21,687 nt of DNA from an uncultured Granulicatella sp. (GTDB lineage: Bacteria > Bacillota > Bacilli > Lactobacillales > Aerococcaceae). Shown in pieces: positions 1 to 7,751 of the stretch. The notes below the pieces were generated by a model. That model did no database searches and was not told where the DNA came from. It was given only the letters and a program-made list of their open reading frames with translations. The stretch spans positions 1 to 21,687 of the forward strand of contig NZ_CALHIF010000045.1 of NCBI RefSeq assembly GCF_938030755.1, written 5' to 3'. How positions within the stretch are numbered: position 1 is the stretch's first letter; each line of letters begins with the position of its first letter. The translations under genes and the position numbers were made by a program.

Positions 1-1130
1 TCATACAGTCCAATAATACCTGCTACTAGCACAACTCCTTTAAATATATTAGCATTTTTAATACGAAAGAAATTCAAAATTATTAAGGCAATACTTATTG
101 GATATAAAAATACCAAAACTGGAACCGATATGATAACTATTTTATTAACCCCAAACATTGCAAAAACAAAACCAATTATTGTTGTTATCACTACTAATTT
201 TTCATAAGATATTTTTATAAGACCACTAAAATACTCTGCAACAGTAACTATTAACCCTATTGACGTTGTAAGGCAAGCACCTGCAACACAGATAGCCAAT
301 ATTAAATATCCAATTTTTCCTAAAAGATTTATTGAAATTTTTACAAGTAAATCTGTTTTTTCTGCTCCTGCAACTAATTCCATTCCACCAAAACTTGCTC
401 CTATATAACTAAGTCCTGCATAGACTATTGCAAGTCCTGCCGCTGCAATAAGACCAACTTTTAATAAATATGAAAATTCTTGTTTAGGGGTAAGTTCAGT
501 TTTTCCTCTTATAGCATTTAAAATAACTGTTGAAAAAACAATGGTTGCTAGAGCATCCATTGTTTGATAACCTTCTGTGAAACCTTTTTTAAATGGTAAT
601 TCATAAATCTTTTCAACAATTGGTAAATCATTAAAAAATACACCTTTAACTAAAATTATAAATAAAACTATTAAAAGTATAGGTGTTAAGATTTTACCTA
701 CTCTATCAACAACTTTTGATGATTTCAATGAAAATAACAACGCTAATAAGAAATAAATTCCTAAATAGACATATTTCCAAATTGAAGTTGTAAAGCCTGC
801 ATGATAAAAAGTAACTTCATAAGCTGTTGCACCTGTTCTTGGCAGTGCTAAAAGTGGTCCTATTGATAAAATAAGTGCTATTCCATAAAATTTTGCAAAT
901 AAAGGTGAAACTTTATCTGAAAAACTGTCTAAACTTTTACCTGCATTAGCTGAAGCAATAATTCCCATAAGAGGAATTCCAACTCCTGTTAGAATAAATG
1001 CAAATGATGCTATTCCCCAACTATTACCTAATTCATATCCTAACATAGGAGGGAATATTAAATTTCCTGCTCCAAATAACATTGCAAATAGAGCAAACCC
1101 CGCTGTGATAACATCCATCATATTATACAT
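1..1130 (-). CDS. brnQ: Branched-chain amino acid transport system II carrier protein (BrnQ), partial at the window edge
   Basis: Translating the minus strand from the ATG at 1130 gives an uninterrupted frame of about 376 residues that runs off position 1, so the C-terminus is missing (BrnQ proteins are usually 430-450 residues). Family-typical stretches are FAMLFGAGNLIFPP near the N-terminus, ALPRTGATAYEVTF at about 115-130, EGYQTMDALATIVF at about 200, and YIGASFGG. BrnQ is a multi-pass inner-membrane symporter (Na+ or H+) that imports leucine, isoleucine and valine. The start codon lies one base after the stop of the upstream arsC-family remnant, so the two were translationally coupled. 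Codon use is rich in ATA, TTA and AGA and the DNA is about 30% GC, unlike the rest of the window. The protein looks Fusobacterium-like to me, which is an inference. Confidence 0.9.
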   Translation of the reverse strand, partial: MYNMMDVITAGFALFAMLFGAGNLIFPPMLGYELGNSWGIASFAFILTGVGIPLMGIIASANAGKSLDSFSDKVSPLFAKFYGIALILSIGPLLALPRTGATAYEVTFYHAGFTTSIWKYVYLGIYFLLALLFSLKSSKVVDRVGKILTPILLIVLFIILVKGVFFNDLPIVEKIYELPFKKGFTEGYQTMDALATIVFSTVILNAIRGKTELTPKQEFSYLLKVGLIAAAGLAIVYAGLSYIGASFGGMELVAGAEKTDLLVKISINLLGKIGYLILAICVAGACLTTSIGLIVTVAEYFSGLIKISYEKLVVITTIIGFVFAMFGVNKIVIISVPVLVFLYPISIALIILNFFRIKNANIFKGVVLVAGIIGLY

Positions 1131-1131
1131 T

Positions 1132-1380
1132 TTATTTTTTTAGCAACTCCTTCCATTCTTCTTCTTTAAAACCATTTAAAACTACATCTTTTGTAACTAT
1201 CATTGGTCTTTTTACAAGTTTTCCATCAGTTGCTAATAATTTTAACATTTCTTCTTCTGTCATAGTTGGCAATTTATCTTTTAATTCCATTTCTCTATAC
1301 AAAATACCACTTGTATTAAAAAATTTCTTTAACTCTTTCTTACTTTTTTTAAAAAATTTTTTTAATTTTTTCTCGGAAAT
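1132..1380 (-). pseudogene. ArsC/YffB-family (arsenate reductase-like, thioredoxin fold) protein, N-terminal part missing
   Basis: The minus-strand frame ending at TAA 1132-1134 encodes the C-terminal ~80 residues of an ArsC/Spx-type protein: FFNTSGILYREMELKDKL, then PTMTEEEMLKLL, then KLVKRPMIV (the conserved R-P-(I/M) end motif) and NGFKEEEWKELL. Full members are about 115 residues and start with a C-x-x-C or C-x-x-S redox motif, which is absent here. Upstream of residue I(1380) the frame continues through unrelated sequence to a TGA at 1456-1458 without any ATG. The gene is therefore broken at about 1380-1400, exactly where base composition changes. It forms a coupled pair with brnQ. The exact family member cannot be fixed from this fragment. 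Confidence 0.7.
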
Positions 1381-1540
1381 TTTACTATTTTTTCCGCATT
1401 TGTACTTTTGAGTCGAAAAACTATTGTTGACTATACCGCTAAAAACCGCGTCAGTTCAACATTTATATTTTAGTTTTGATTTTAAAATTTGAAATGTAAC
1501 ATATATACTACATTTTTATTTTTTCATTCTTGCACACAAC

Positions 1541-1569
1541 AAAAAACCGTAACCTTGGTGGCTACGGTT
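1541..1569 (-). terminator. Rho-independent terminator of mvaS
   Basis: AACCGTA (1545-1551) pairs with TACGGTT (1563-1569), and ACC pairs with GGT inside it with a small bulge. On the minus strand the stem is followed by a run of T (1541-1546). It sits 7 bp past the mvaS stop codon. Confidence 0.8.
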
Positions 1570-1575
1570 GGTTGA

Positions 1576-2736
1576 TTATTTTATAGTATATTGTCTTTCG
1601 TGATTTTTAACCCCTGTGAGTGTCACAGGGCTATTGTCTTCACGTGTGAATGTTTGTTCACCGCTAGAATCGACAACTTCCATAAAGATTTCTTCGTATT
1701 CTTCAACGGTTAACATTTTACGGTTTTCAAGCAAAGCCTTATGCTCCGCAATATGCAATTGATTTTGGAATCCTTCAACTAATTCTCCGGCAAAGAATTC
1801 CCCAACTGCTCCTGAACCATAACTAAAGAATCCGATGCGGTCTCCAGCTACTAATACAGAACTGTTTTCTAATAACGAAATAAAACTTAGGAATAATGAT
1901 CCTGTATAAATATTTCCAACATGGCGGTTATATATAGACGCTTCTTGATATCTTGCTGTGAAACGTTCTCTTTCTTCCTCATTCATCTCTTCTAAGAACG
2001 GTTTGAAAGCTTTCATCCCCATCTTCGTATACGGTAAGTGGAAGCAAATGGCCTCGAAGTCCGAAAACTCGTAATGAGTCTTTTCTTGGTAGTTCTTCCA
2101 CACTTCGCAGAAGAAACGGATGTATTGTTCATTTGAAAATTGACCGTCTACTAATGGATAAGCTTCATAGTTCGGTCTCCAAAAATCCATTACGTCATCC
2201 GTAAACAAGCTTGTTTCATTGTCTAAGACTAATAAACGTGGCGACTCAGAAACAACCATGGCTACCGCACCCGCTCCTTGAGTAGGTTCTCCACCAGAAT
2301 TTAATCCATATTTAGCGATATCACTAGCAATGACCAATACTTTTGAAGAAGGATTTAATGCGATATGTCCTTTTGCTAATTGAAGAGCTGCCGTTGCCCC
2401 ATAACAAGCGTGTTTTAATTCTACGCTTCGAACACGGTTAGATAATCCTAACATCCGTTGCATATAAACTGCAGCCGACTTCGATTGATCAATTCCTGTT
2501 TCAGTTCCAAATAAAATCATATCAATAGATTCGCGGTCAGCATCATCAATAATCGATAAAGCTGCATTTGCGGCTAAAGTCACGATATCTTGTGTCACTG
2601 GAGCTACTGCCATTGTAGACTGTCCAATACCAATCGTGTATTTAGCTGGCTCTACGCCACGAGCAACTGCTAAGGTTTCCATATCCAGTGCAGTTGGCGG
2701 TACAAAAAAGCCAATCTTATCTATTCCTATATTCAT
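1576..2736 (-). CDS. mvaS: Hydroxymethylglutaryl-CoA synthase
   Basis: Cytosolic enzyme of the mevalonate pathway: condenses acetyl-CoA with acetoacetyl-CoA to HMG-CoA, the second step towards isopentenyl diphosphate. The protein is 386 residues, normal for the bacterial family. The catalytic triad is visible: Glu79 in FGTETGIDQSK, nucleophile Cys111 in KHACYGATAAL, and His233 in FHLPYTKMG. These match the positions known for the enterococcal enzyme. The ATG at 2736 is preceded by AAAGGAGAA at good spacing. The gene is divergent from a thiolase gene that makes its acetoacetyl-CoA substrate. Its short leader carries a terminator-like hairpin (2759-2778), and a terminator follows the stop codon. 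HMG-CoA reductase is not in this window. Confidence 0.96.
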   Translation of the reverse strand: MNIGIDKIGFFVPPTALDMETLAVARGVEPAKYTIGIGQSTMAVAPVTQDIVTLAANAALSIIDDADRESIDMILFGTETGIDQSKSAAVYMQRMLGLSNRVRSVELKHACYGATAALQLAKGHIALNPSSKVLVIASDIAKYGLNSGGEPTQGAGAVAMVVSESPRLLVLDNETSLFTDDVMDFWRPNYEAYPLVDGQFSNEQYIRFFCEVWKNYQEKTHYEFSDFEAICFHLPYTKMGMKAFKPFLEEMNEEERERFTARYQEASIYNRHVGNIYTGSLFLSFISLLENSSVLVAGDRIGFFSYGSGAVGEFFAGELVEGFQNQLHIAEHKALLENRKMLTVEEYEEIFMEVVDSSGEQTFTREDNSPVTLTGVKNHERQYTIK

Positions 2737-2753
2737 TGTTGTTCTCCTTTACG

Positions 2754-2778
2754 AAAAAGCCCTAACTACATGTTGGGC
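2754..2778 (-). promoter_or_regulatory. Terminator-like hairpin in the mvaS leader (possible attenuator)
   Basis: On the minus strand GCCCAAC pairs with GTTAGGGC (one bulged base; plus-strand span 2759-2778) and is followed directly by TTTTT (2754-2758). The mvaS ribosome site comes next, at about 2740-2747. This is the form of an intrinsic terminator placed between promoter and start codon. No long anti-terminator or known riboswitch core is visible; the leader downstream of the TATAGT-like -10 (about 2800) seems short. Confidence 0.5.
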
Positions 2779-2851
2779 TTCTTGTTCTTTCTTAGCAACA
2801 ACTATACTAGCAAAAAATTGCCGTCTGGACAATTTAATTTACTATTTGTTC

Positions 2852-2857
2852 TATAAT
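2852..2857 (+). promoter_or_regulatory. Candidate -10 element for the thiolase gene
   Basis: A perfect TATAAT hexamer lies in the divergent intergenic region about 110 bp ahead of the thiolase start. I cannot find a convincing -35 at 16-18 bp, so this is tentative. Confidence 0.35.
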
Positions 2858-2965
2858 TTAAACAATTCTTTACTATTTAGAACGATTAAAAATTAGGTTT
2901 TACAAGCAAAATCTTATAAAATGGTGGAGATGAAAGTGAATCTACTATAGAAAGGAATAAAAAAT

Positions 2966-4156
2966 ATGAACGGAAATGATATTGTCATTGTCAGTGCCAC
3001 CCGGACTGCCATTGGTAAATTCGGAGGTCAATTTGCTACAACCTCTGCGATTGAATTAGGTACAGCGGTCGCAAAATCCGCTATCCAAAAAGCCAAATTA
3101 TCTCCAGACCAAATTGATACAGTGATTTTCGGAAATGTTTTACAAGCTGGACTTGGTCAAAACCCTGCTCGACAAGTAGGATTAAAAACAGGTCTACTCC
3201 ATTCTAGTACAGCCTTAACGGTCAATGAAGTTTGTGGTTCTGGATTAAAGGCCATTATTCTTGCAGCACAATCGCTTCGACTAGGAGATGCTAAAATCGT
3301 CTTAGCTGGCGGTATGGAAAATATGAGTTTAGCACCTCATTTATTACAACAACGGTTTGCTCCAAAAAACGGACCGGTTACTTTAGTCGATTCATTATTT
3401 AATGATGGGTTAACAGACGCTTATTCAACAGACGCGATGGGCATTACCGCTGAAAACATCGTTGAAAAATACGGATTTACCAGAGAGAAACTCGATGCTT
3501 TTGCCCTATCTTCTCAACAAAAATCTGCTAAAGCTCAAGAAGAAGGACGTTTCGAGAAGGAAATCACTCCAGTCCCAGTCTTCAATCGTAAGACAAAATC
3601 TGAGGACTTCAAAGCTAGCGATGAATTCATCCGTGCAAACACAACACTGGAGAGTCTTTCTGGATTAAAACCCGCCTTCAAAAAAGACGGAGTAGTTACT
3701 GCTGGAAACTCTTCAGGAATCAATGATGGAGCCGCTTGTGTCATCATGACAACTCGCGAATATGCCCAAGAATTGAATCTACCTATTCTAGCAACACTAA
3801 AAGGATATGCAGAAGCAGGTGTAGATCCTGCAATCATGGGGATTGGGCCTGTTCCAGCCATCGAAAAATTAGTAGCACGTACACGCATCCCACTTGAAAA
3901 AGTGGATATCTTTGAATTGAATGAAGCCTTTGCGGCACAAAGTATGGCCGTCATTAAAGACTTGAAAATCCCAATTGAAAAAGTAAATCCATTTGGTGGG
4001 GCGATTGCACTAGGCCATCCAATCGGTGCTTCTGGCACCCGTATTGTGGTCACACTGATTAATGCACTCAACCAACTCGATGGTAAAATCGGGGTCGCTT
4101 CCCTCTGTGTAGGCGGCGGCATGGGTGTTGCCATCGCGATTGAGCGCGAAAAATAA
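2966..4156 (+). CDS. Acetyl-CoA C-acetyltransferase (biosynthetic-type thiolase)
   Basis: Condenses two acetyl-CoA to acetoacetyl-CoA, feeding the HMG-CoA synthase encoded divergently next door. The protein is 396 residues, the standard thiolase length. Catalytic residues are visible: Cys90 in VNEVCGSGLKA (acyl-enzyme nucleophile), His351 in GHPIGASGTR, and Cys381 in CVGGGMGVAIAIE. The NEAFA motif (FELNEAFAAQS) lies between. The ATG has an AAAGGA ribosome site nine bases upstream. In enterococci this activity is the N-terminal half of a fused MvaE (thiolase plus HMG-CoA reductase). Here the gene ends at the thiolase C-terminus with its own terminator, so the reductase must be encoded elsewhere. 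Use in the mevalonate pathway is inferred from context. Confidence 0.94.
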   Translation: MNGNDIVIVSATRTAIGKFGGQFATTSAIELGTAVAKSAIQKAKLSPDQIDTVIFGNVLQAGLGQNPARQVGLKTGLLHSSTALTVNEVCGSGLKAIILAAQSLRLGDAKIVLAGGMENMSLAPHLLQQRFAPKNGPVTLVDSLFNDGLTDAYSTDAMGITAENIVEKYGFTREKLDAFALSSQQKSAKAQEEGRFEKEITPVPVFNRKTKSEDFKASDEFIRANTTLESLSGLKPAFKKDGVVTAGNSSGINDGAACVIMTTREYAQELNLPILATLKGYAEAGVDPAIMGIGPVPAIEKLVARTRIPLEKVDIFELNEAFAAQSMAVIKDLKIPIEKVNPFGGAIALGHPIGASGTRIVVTLINALNQLDGKIGVASLCVGGGMGVAIAIEREK

Positions 4157-4168
4157 TAGAAACAAGAA

Positions 4169-4224
4169 GAGTTGCCCAAAATTCACTTATAAGTGAATTT
4201 TGAGCAACTCTCTTTTTTCTTTTT
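4169..4224 (+). terminator. Terminator of the thiolase gene
   Basis: Long stem: GAGTTGC (4169-4175) pairs with GCAACTC (4204-4210), enclosing AAAATTCACTTA/TAAGTGAATTTT, followed by TCTTTTTTCTTTTT. It lies between convergent genes and could also work on the minus strand. Confidence 0.88.
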
Positions 4225-4286
4225 AACAATCGGAAGTACGAAGAAAGAAATTCATGTTAAGATTCGAAGTAATCCTATAGCTTAAT

Positions 4287-5558
4287 TTATTTCTCTTCGT
4301 GTTTCTTTTGTTCGTGGCGCTGTTGATAGTATTCTCGAATTTCTTCATTCTCCTGACTGGCCTGATATTTAATGGAAACTCCTTCTTTTTTCCAATGAAT
4401 CCTCGTTAAAATATCATCCCAGCTTGGAAATTCGACATTAAATGTATCCGCAAAACTAATAGAATCTCTCCATACATTGAAGCGAGTTTGTAGTAAAAGC
4501 AGGGCTACTCGAGTGAGTAGTTCACGTTTTTCTTCATCCATTTGTCCTGCAGCTTTGAAGAACTCCTGAACATAATGCATAAATTTGCCAAACACATCAT
4601 TAATCGTATCTAAACCAATCGTAAAGAGAAGCTCGAAGAAGACATCCCAGAACAGTTCTAGTTCTTCATCACTCACTTCTTCCGTCCATTTTTTAAACGT
4701 TTGGTCATTCAATTGACTATTCTTCGTCAAATGATCCATCGTTACAAATTGTCCATTTTCAATTTCCCATGTCAAAGCACTATGTTGGAGAGCCGCAAAA
4801 GCATTACTTTTGACGATGACATAAGGAATTTCAGATTCTAAAAGCAATCCTACTAACGCATCCTGAGGAATGTAACGCATCGCTAATGGAACCACTGCGC
4901 GATAACCTTCCGTTTCTAAAATTGAACGGTGTAAGCCTGGAGAATCAAAACAGAAGATTTTTCCTAATCTCGATTGAACTTCCTTCTCTTGGGTAGCCGC
5001 AGCGTATAAGGCTAGATTTCCTCCTTTTGAATGTCCTGACAAGAGGATTTTTCCATCGAACACTTTTGCCTGTTGCTCCAAATATTCCTTGGCATCTTTA
5101 TGTGCTGGAATAATAGGAGAATAAGTCATCATAAAGTCTTCTTTCCAACCAATCAGCGTTTCATCTGTTCCACGATAAATCACGATGCGCACGTTGGGAC
5201 TTATTTCCACTGTCAATGCAGCGAATTGTTTCGTAATATCTGAGTCCACTTCACTCTTCATCCCAAAAAACTTAAGGGATTGATATCGTTTAGCTCTTCC
5301 AATTTCCTGCGTTAAATCGACTCTTTCTTGCGTAATCATCATCGGATTATCTCTCAATAATCTCTCCGCATTTTCCCCAAAATAGTGAGCAATCTCTTCC
5401 ATCGTTGAAAATTCTTTTCCACTCATATCTGAAGAAACGATTTCTTCCAGTGGCGAATATCCTAATTCTGTTAAGACAAGGGCATCAATTTCAGAGAAGG
5501 GTCTCTCTTCAAATGTGTCCTTTCCGAACTCTTGTACATAATCCATCATATTTTTCAT
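4287..5558 (-). CDS. Alpha/beta-hydrolase, DUF2974 (Mbeg1-like) family
   Basis: Predicted cytosolic serine hydrolase of unknown substrate, 423 residues from the chosen start. The nucleophile elbow is GHSKGGNLALYAA (G-H-S-K-G). It is preceded by a strand with YRGTDETLIGWKEDF, an oxyanion-hole region typical of lipase_3/DUF2974 proteins. The acidic residue is probably in CFDSPGL. A catalytic histidine is likely HL in TMDHLTKNSQL. The N-terminal ~110 residues and the C-terminal helical ~130 residues are family-specific. The open frame extends 11 codons further upstream, but GGAGG sits eight bases before the internal ATG at 5558, so I take that as the start. No signal peptide. It has its own promoter (5596-5624) and is divergent from the UPF0371 gene. 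Confidence 0.82.
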   Translation of the reverse strand: MKNMMDYVQEFGKDTFEERPFSEIDALVLTELGYSPLEEIVSSDMSGKEFSTMEEIAHYFGENAERLLRDNPMMITQERVDLTQEIGRAKRYQSLKFFGMKSEVDSDITKQFAALTVEISPNVRIVIYRGTDETLIGWKEDFMMTYSPIIPAHKDAKEYLEQQAKVFDGKILLSGHSKGGNLALYAAATQEKEVQSRLGKIFCFDSPGLHRSILETEGYRAVVPLAMRYIPQDALVGLLLESEIPYVIVKSNAFAALQHSALTWEIENGQFVTMDHLTKNSQLNDQTFKKWTEEVSDEELELFWDVFFELLFTIGLDTINDVFGKFMHYVQEFFKAAGQMDEEKRELLTRVALLLLQTRFNVWRDSISFADTFNVEFPSWDDILTRIHWKKEGVSIKYQASQENEEIREYYQQRHEQKKHEEK

Positions 5559-5595
5559 TGAATCGTCCTCCATAAATTTGAGTGAGTCCAATACT

Positions 5596-5624
5596 ATTTT
5601 ACTCTGCCCTTATACCACTTGCAA
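5596..5624 (-). promoter_or_regulatory. Sigma-A promoter of the DUF2974 hydrolase gene
   Basis: Minus strand TTGCAA (5619-5624), a 17-bp spacer, then TAAAAT (5596-5601), about 40 bp before the chosen start. Confidence 0.65.
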
Positions 5625-5681
5625 CTCTTTTTTCTACGGGCTTTTTTTGCCCATTTTGTATAGAATTTCCCCTCCTTTTTA

Positions 5682-5690
5682 TGCTATACT
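5682..5690 (+). promoter_or_regulatory. Extended -10 promoter of the UPF0371 gene
   Basis: TGCTATACT is an extended -10 (TG, one base, TATACT) 28 bp before the ATG. The -35 region is poor. A GGGGG ribosome site lies seven bases before the start. Confidence 0.6.
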
Positions 5691-5718
5691 ACTGAAATGA
5701 ATTGAAGGGGGTTGTCGT

Positions 5719-7206
5719 ATGAAATTAGGATTTGATAGTGAGAAATATCTAGAAGAACAAAGTCAGTTCATTCTCCAACGAGTGAATGCTTATGACAAAT
5801 TATATTTAGAATTTGGTGGTAAACTAATCGGTGATTTCCATGCAATGCGAGTATTACCTGGTTTTGACCCAGACGGAAAAATTAAATTACTCCACCGCCT
5901 TCGTGACCAAGCAGAAATTATTATCTGTGTATATGCTGGCGATATTGAACAAAACAAAATTCGCGGTGATCTTGGAATCACTTATGACCAAGATGTTCTT
6001 CGCTTAATGGACGACCTACACTATTGGGACCTCAAAATCAATAGCGTTCTCATCACTCGTTACACAGGGCAACCTGCTGCTACTCAATTTAAAAACTCCC
6101 TCGAGCGTCGTGGGATCAAAGTATATACGCATGGTTACACAGAAGGTTATCCAATGGACGTGGAAACCATCGTGAGTGACGCAGGATATGGCGCAAATGA
6201 ATTTATCGAAACAACACGTCCTCTTGTTGTCGTAACAGCTCCTGGTGCTAACAGTGGAAAACTAGCAACCTGTTTAAGCCAACTTTACCATGAAACCAAA
6301 CGCGGTCACCGTGCAGGATATTCTAAATTTGAAACCTTCCCTGTATGGAATTTACCACTCAACCACCCTGTAAACGTAGCGTATGAAGCAGCAACGGCCG
6401 ACTTAGAAGATGTCAATATGATTGATACTTTCCATCTGGCGCATTACGGTGAAACAACGGTGAACTACAACCGAGATATTGAAGCCTTCCCTCTATTACG
6501 TCGTATCTTAAGGAAGATTTATGGTGACGCTCCAATTCCTTACAACTCTCCTACAGATATGGGCGTGAACCGTGTCGGATTTGCTATCACTGATGATGCA
6601 GCTGTTCGCGAAGCTTCTAATCAAGAAATTATTCGCCGTTATTATGCAGGTCAGTGTGACTACAAACGCGGTATCGGAACACTTGAAGCGGCTCAACGTG
6701 GCAAGTACATCATGGAAGAAAGTGGGCTCTCTCCACAAGGCCGTCCAGTTGTAAAAGCCGCTCTTGAAAAAGAAGCCGAAGTCAAAGTTCCCGTAGTAGC
6801 CTTACAACTTCCAACTGGCAAAATCATTACAGGAAAACAATCGGATACCATGACCGCCAGCGCGGCCTGCCTACTCAACTGCATCAAAGAATTAGCAGAA
6901 ATTGGCGACTCCATCCATTTATTACCACCTGTCATTTTAAATGCGATTGGCCAACTCGGAAGCGACGTTTTAAAACATCAACGCCGCTCACTCGATAGCA
7001 AAGAAGTGCTCATCGCACTCAGCATCTCAGCAGTCACAAACCCTGCCGCAGAAGCCGCCAAAAACCAATTACAAAACTTACGCCACTTACAAGCACACAG
7101 CACCGTCATCCTTCAAAAAGCCGACGAAGATACCTTCCGAAGCCTCGGAGTCATGGTGACTTGCGAACCACAATTTGCTGGCACAAACCTTTACTACACA
7201 AACTAA
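5719..7206 (+). CDS. UPF0371 / DUF1846 family protein
   Basis: A 495-residue soluble protein of the UPF0371 family, common in Firmicutes and of unresolved function. The family hallmark opening is present: GFDSEKYLEEQS, then YLEFGGKLIGDFHA, then RVLPGFDPDGKIKLL. A glycine-rich stretch, VVVTAPGANSGKLATCLSQL at about 171-190, resembles a nucleotide-binding P-loop-like turn, as expected for the N-terminal Rossmann-like region of this family. Other conserved blocks are TYDQDVLRLMDDL and AGYGANEFIETTRPLV. No signal peptide or membrane segment. The start is the ATG after GGGGG, and transcription is monocistronic, with an extended -10 promoter and a terminator directly after the stop. I cannot assign a reaction or pathway. 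Confidence 0.92.
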   Translation: MKLGFDSEKYLEEQSQFILQRVNAYDKLYLEFGGKLIGDFHAMRVLPGFDPDGKIKLLHRLRDQAEIIICVYAGDIEQNKIRGDLGITYDQDVLRLMDDLHYWDLKINSVLITRYTGQPAATQFKNSLERRGIKVYTHGYTEGYPMDVETIVSDAGYGANEFIETTRPLVVVTAPGANSGKLATCLSQLYHETKRGHRAGYSKFETFPVWNLPLNHPVNVAYEAATADLEDVNMIDTFHLAHYGETTVNYNRDIEAFPLLRRILRKIYGDAPIPYNSPTDMGVNRVGFAITDDAAVREASNQEIIRRYYAGQCDYKRGIGTLEAAQRGKYIMEESGLSPQGRPVVKAALEKEAEVKVPVVALQLPTGKIITGKQSDTMTASAACLLNCIKELAEIGDSIHLLPPVILNAIGQLGSDVLKHQRRSLDSKEVLIALSISAVTNPAAEAAKNQLQNLRHLQAHSTVILQKADEDTFRSLGVMVTCEPQFAGTNLYYTN

Positions 7207-7214
7207 CCCCAAGC

Positions 7215-7243
7215 CCTCGTCCATTTGGACGAGGACTTTTTTA
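7215..7243 (+). terminator. Terminator of the UPF0371 gene
   Basis: Perfect 8-bp stem CCTCGTCC/GGACGAGG with an ATTT loop, followed by ACTTTTTT, nine bases after the stop codon. Confidence 0.9.
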
Positions 7244-7395
7244 TGGACATTTAACAAAAGCACAAACAACATCTTAACACCCTTTTTCGCATTTCCTAGT
7301 TTCCTCTAGCCGTCCATACGACCTATTAGCCTTTATATCTCCTCTATTAAAAACTAGAATTTTAAAAGTCCGCACACTCTCCCTTTTTCATAAAA

Positions 7396-7698
7396 AACTT
7401 CGTTCCTTTGAAATTCGTCAAAATAAAAGAGGGAATTGGATTCTATACTCCCAATGAGCCTCAAATTCACGGATTCTATAGTAGGAATAGTGGCGGTTGT
7501 AACTGATGTGAATTAGTGACTCTGGAAATTCATTTCCTAGAGTCACTTTGAAGCTCGGTAGTCGTTGAGACTAAAGGCTCAACACGGTACAGCCACTATC
7601 AATACTATGAAGAAATCCGTAGAATTTAAAGGCGAATTGGATTTTATTCCAATTTCTCTTCTTTTATTCCTGCACAAGAATTTCAAAGGAACGAAGTT
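7396..7698. repeat. ~300-bp branched palindromic element (MITE-like or structured-RNA repeat), no gene
   Basis: The stretch 7244-7720 holds no credible gene. Its core is bounded by a perfect 21-bp inverted repeat (7396-7416 and 7678-7698, containing CTTCGTTCCTTTGAAATT and its complement). Pairing continues inward, imperfectly, for about 100 bp per arm: AATAAAAGAGGGAATTGG faces CCAATTTCTCTTCTTTTATT, and ACGGATTCTATAGTA and ATAGTGGC also have partners opposite. The tip has two separate hairpins: GTGACTCTGGAAAT/ATTTCCTAGAGTCAC at about 7518-7548 and GTTGAG/CTCAAC at about 7564-7583. No transposase is present and no clear target-site duplication was seen. It could be a non-autonomous transposable element or a structured repeat. 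Confidence 0.6.
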
Positions 7699-7721
7699 CC
7701 TCATTTATTATTTTTATGCAC

Positions 7722-7751
7722 AAAAAAGTCGAGAGCGCATCTCGACTTTTC
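7722..7751 (-). terminator. Terminator of the pot operon
   Basis: Minus strand AAAAGTCGAGA pairs with TCTCGACTTTTTT around a GCGC-type loop, with a T run following. The hairpin begins at the potD stop codon (7752). Confidence 0.85.

Noticed and set aside
2636..2896. An 86-codon plus-strand frame overlapping the start of mvaS
   Set aside because: Most of it is antisense to mvaS and its leader; no ribosome site.
5639..5653. GGGC-T7-GCCC hairpin between the divergent hydrolase and UPF0371 promoters
   Set aside because: Only four base pairs and no T run after it on either strand; not a credible terminator.
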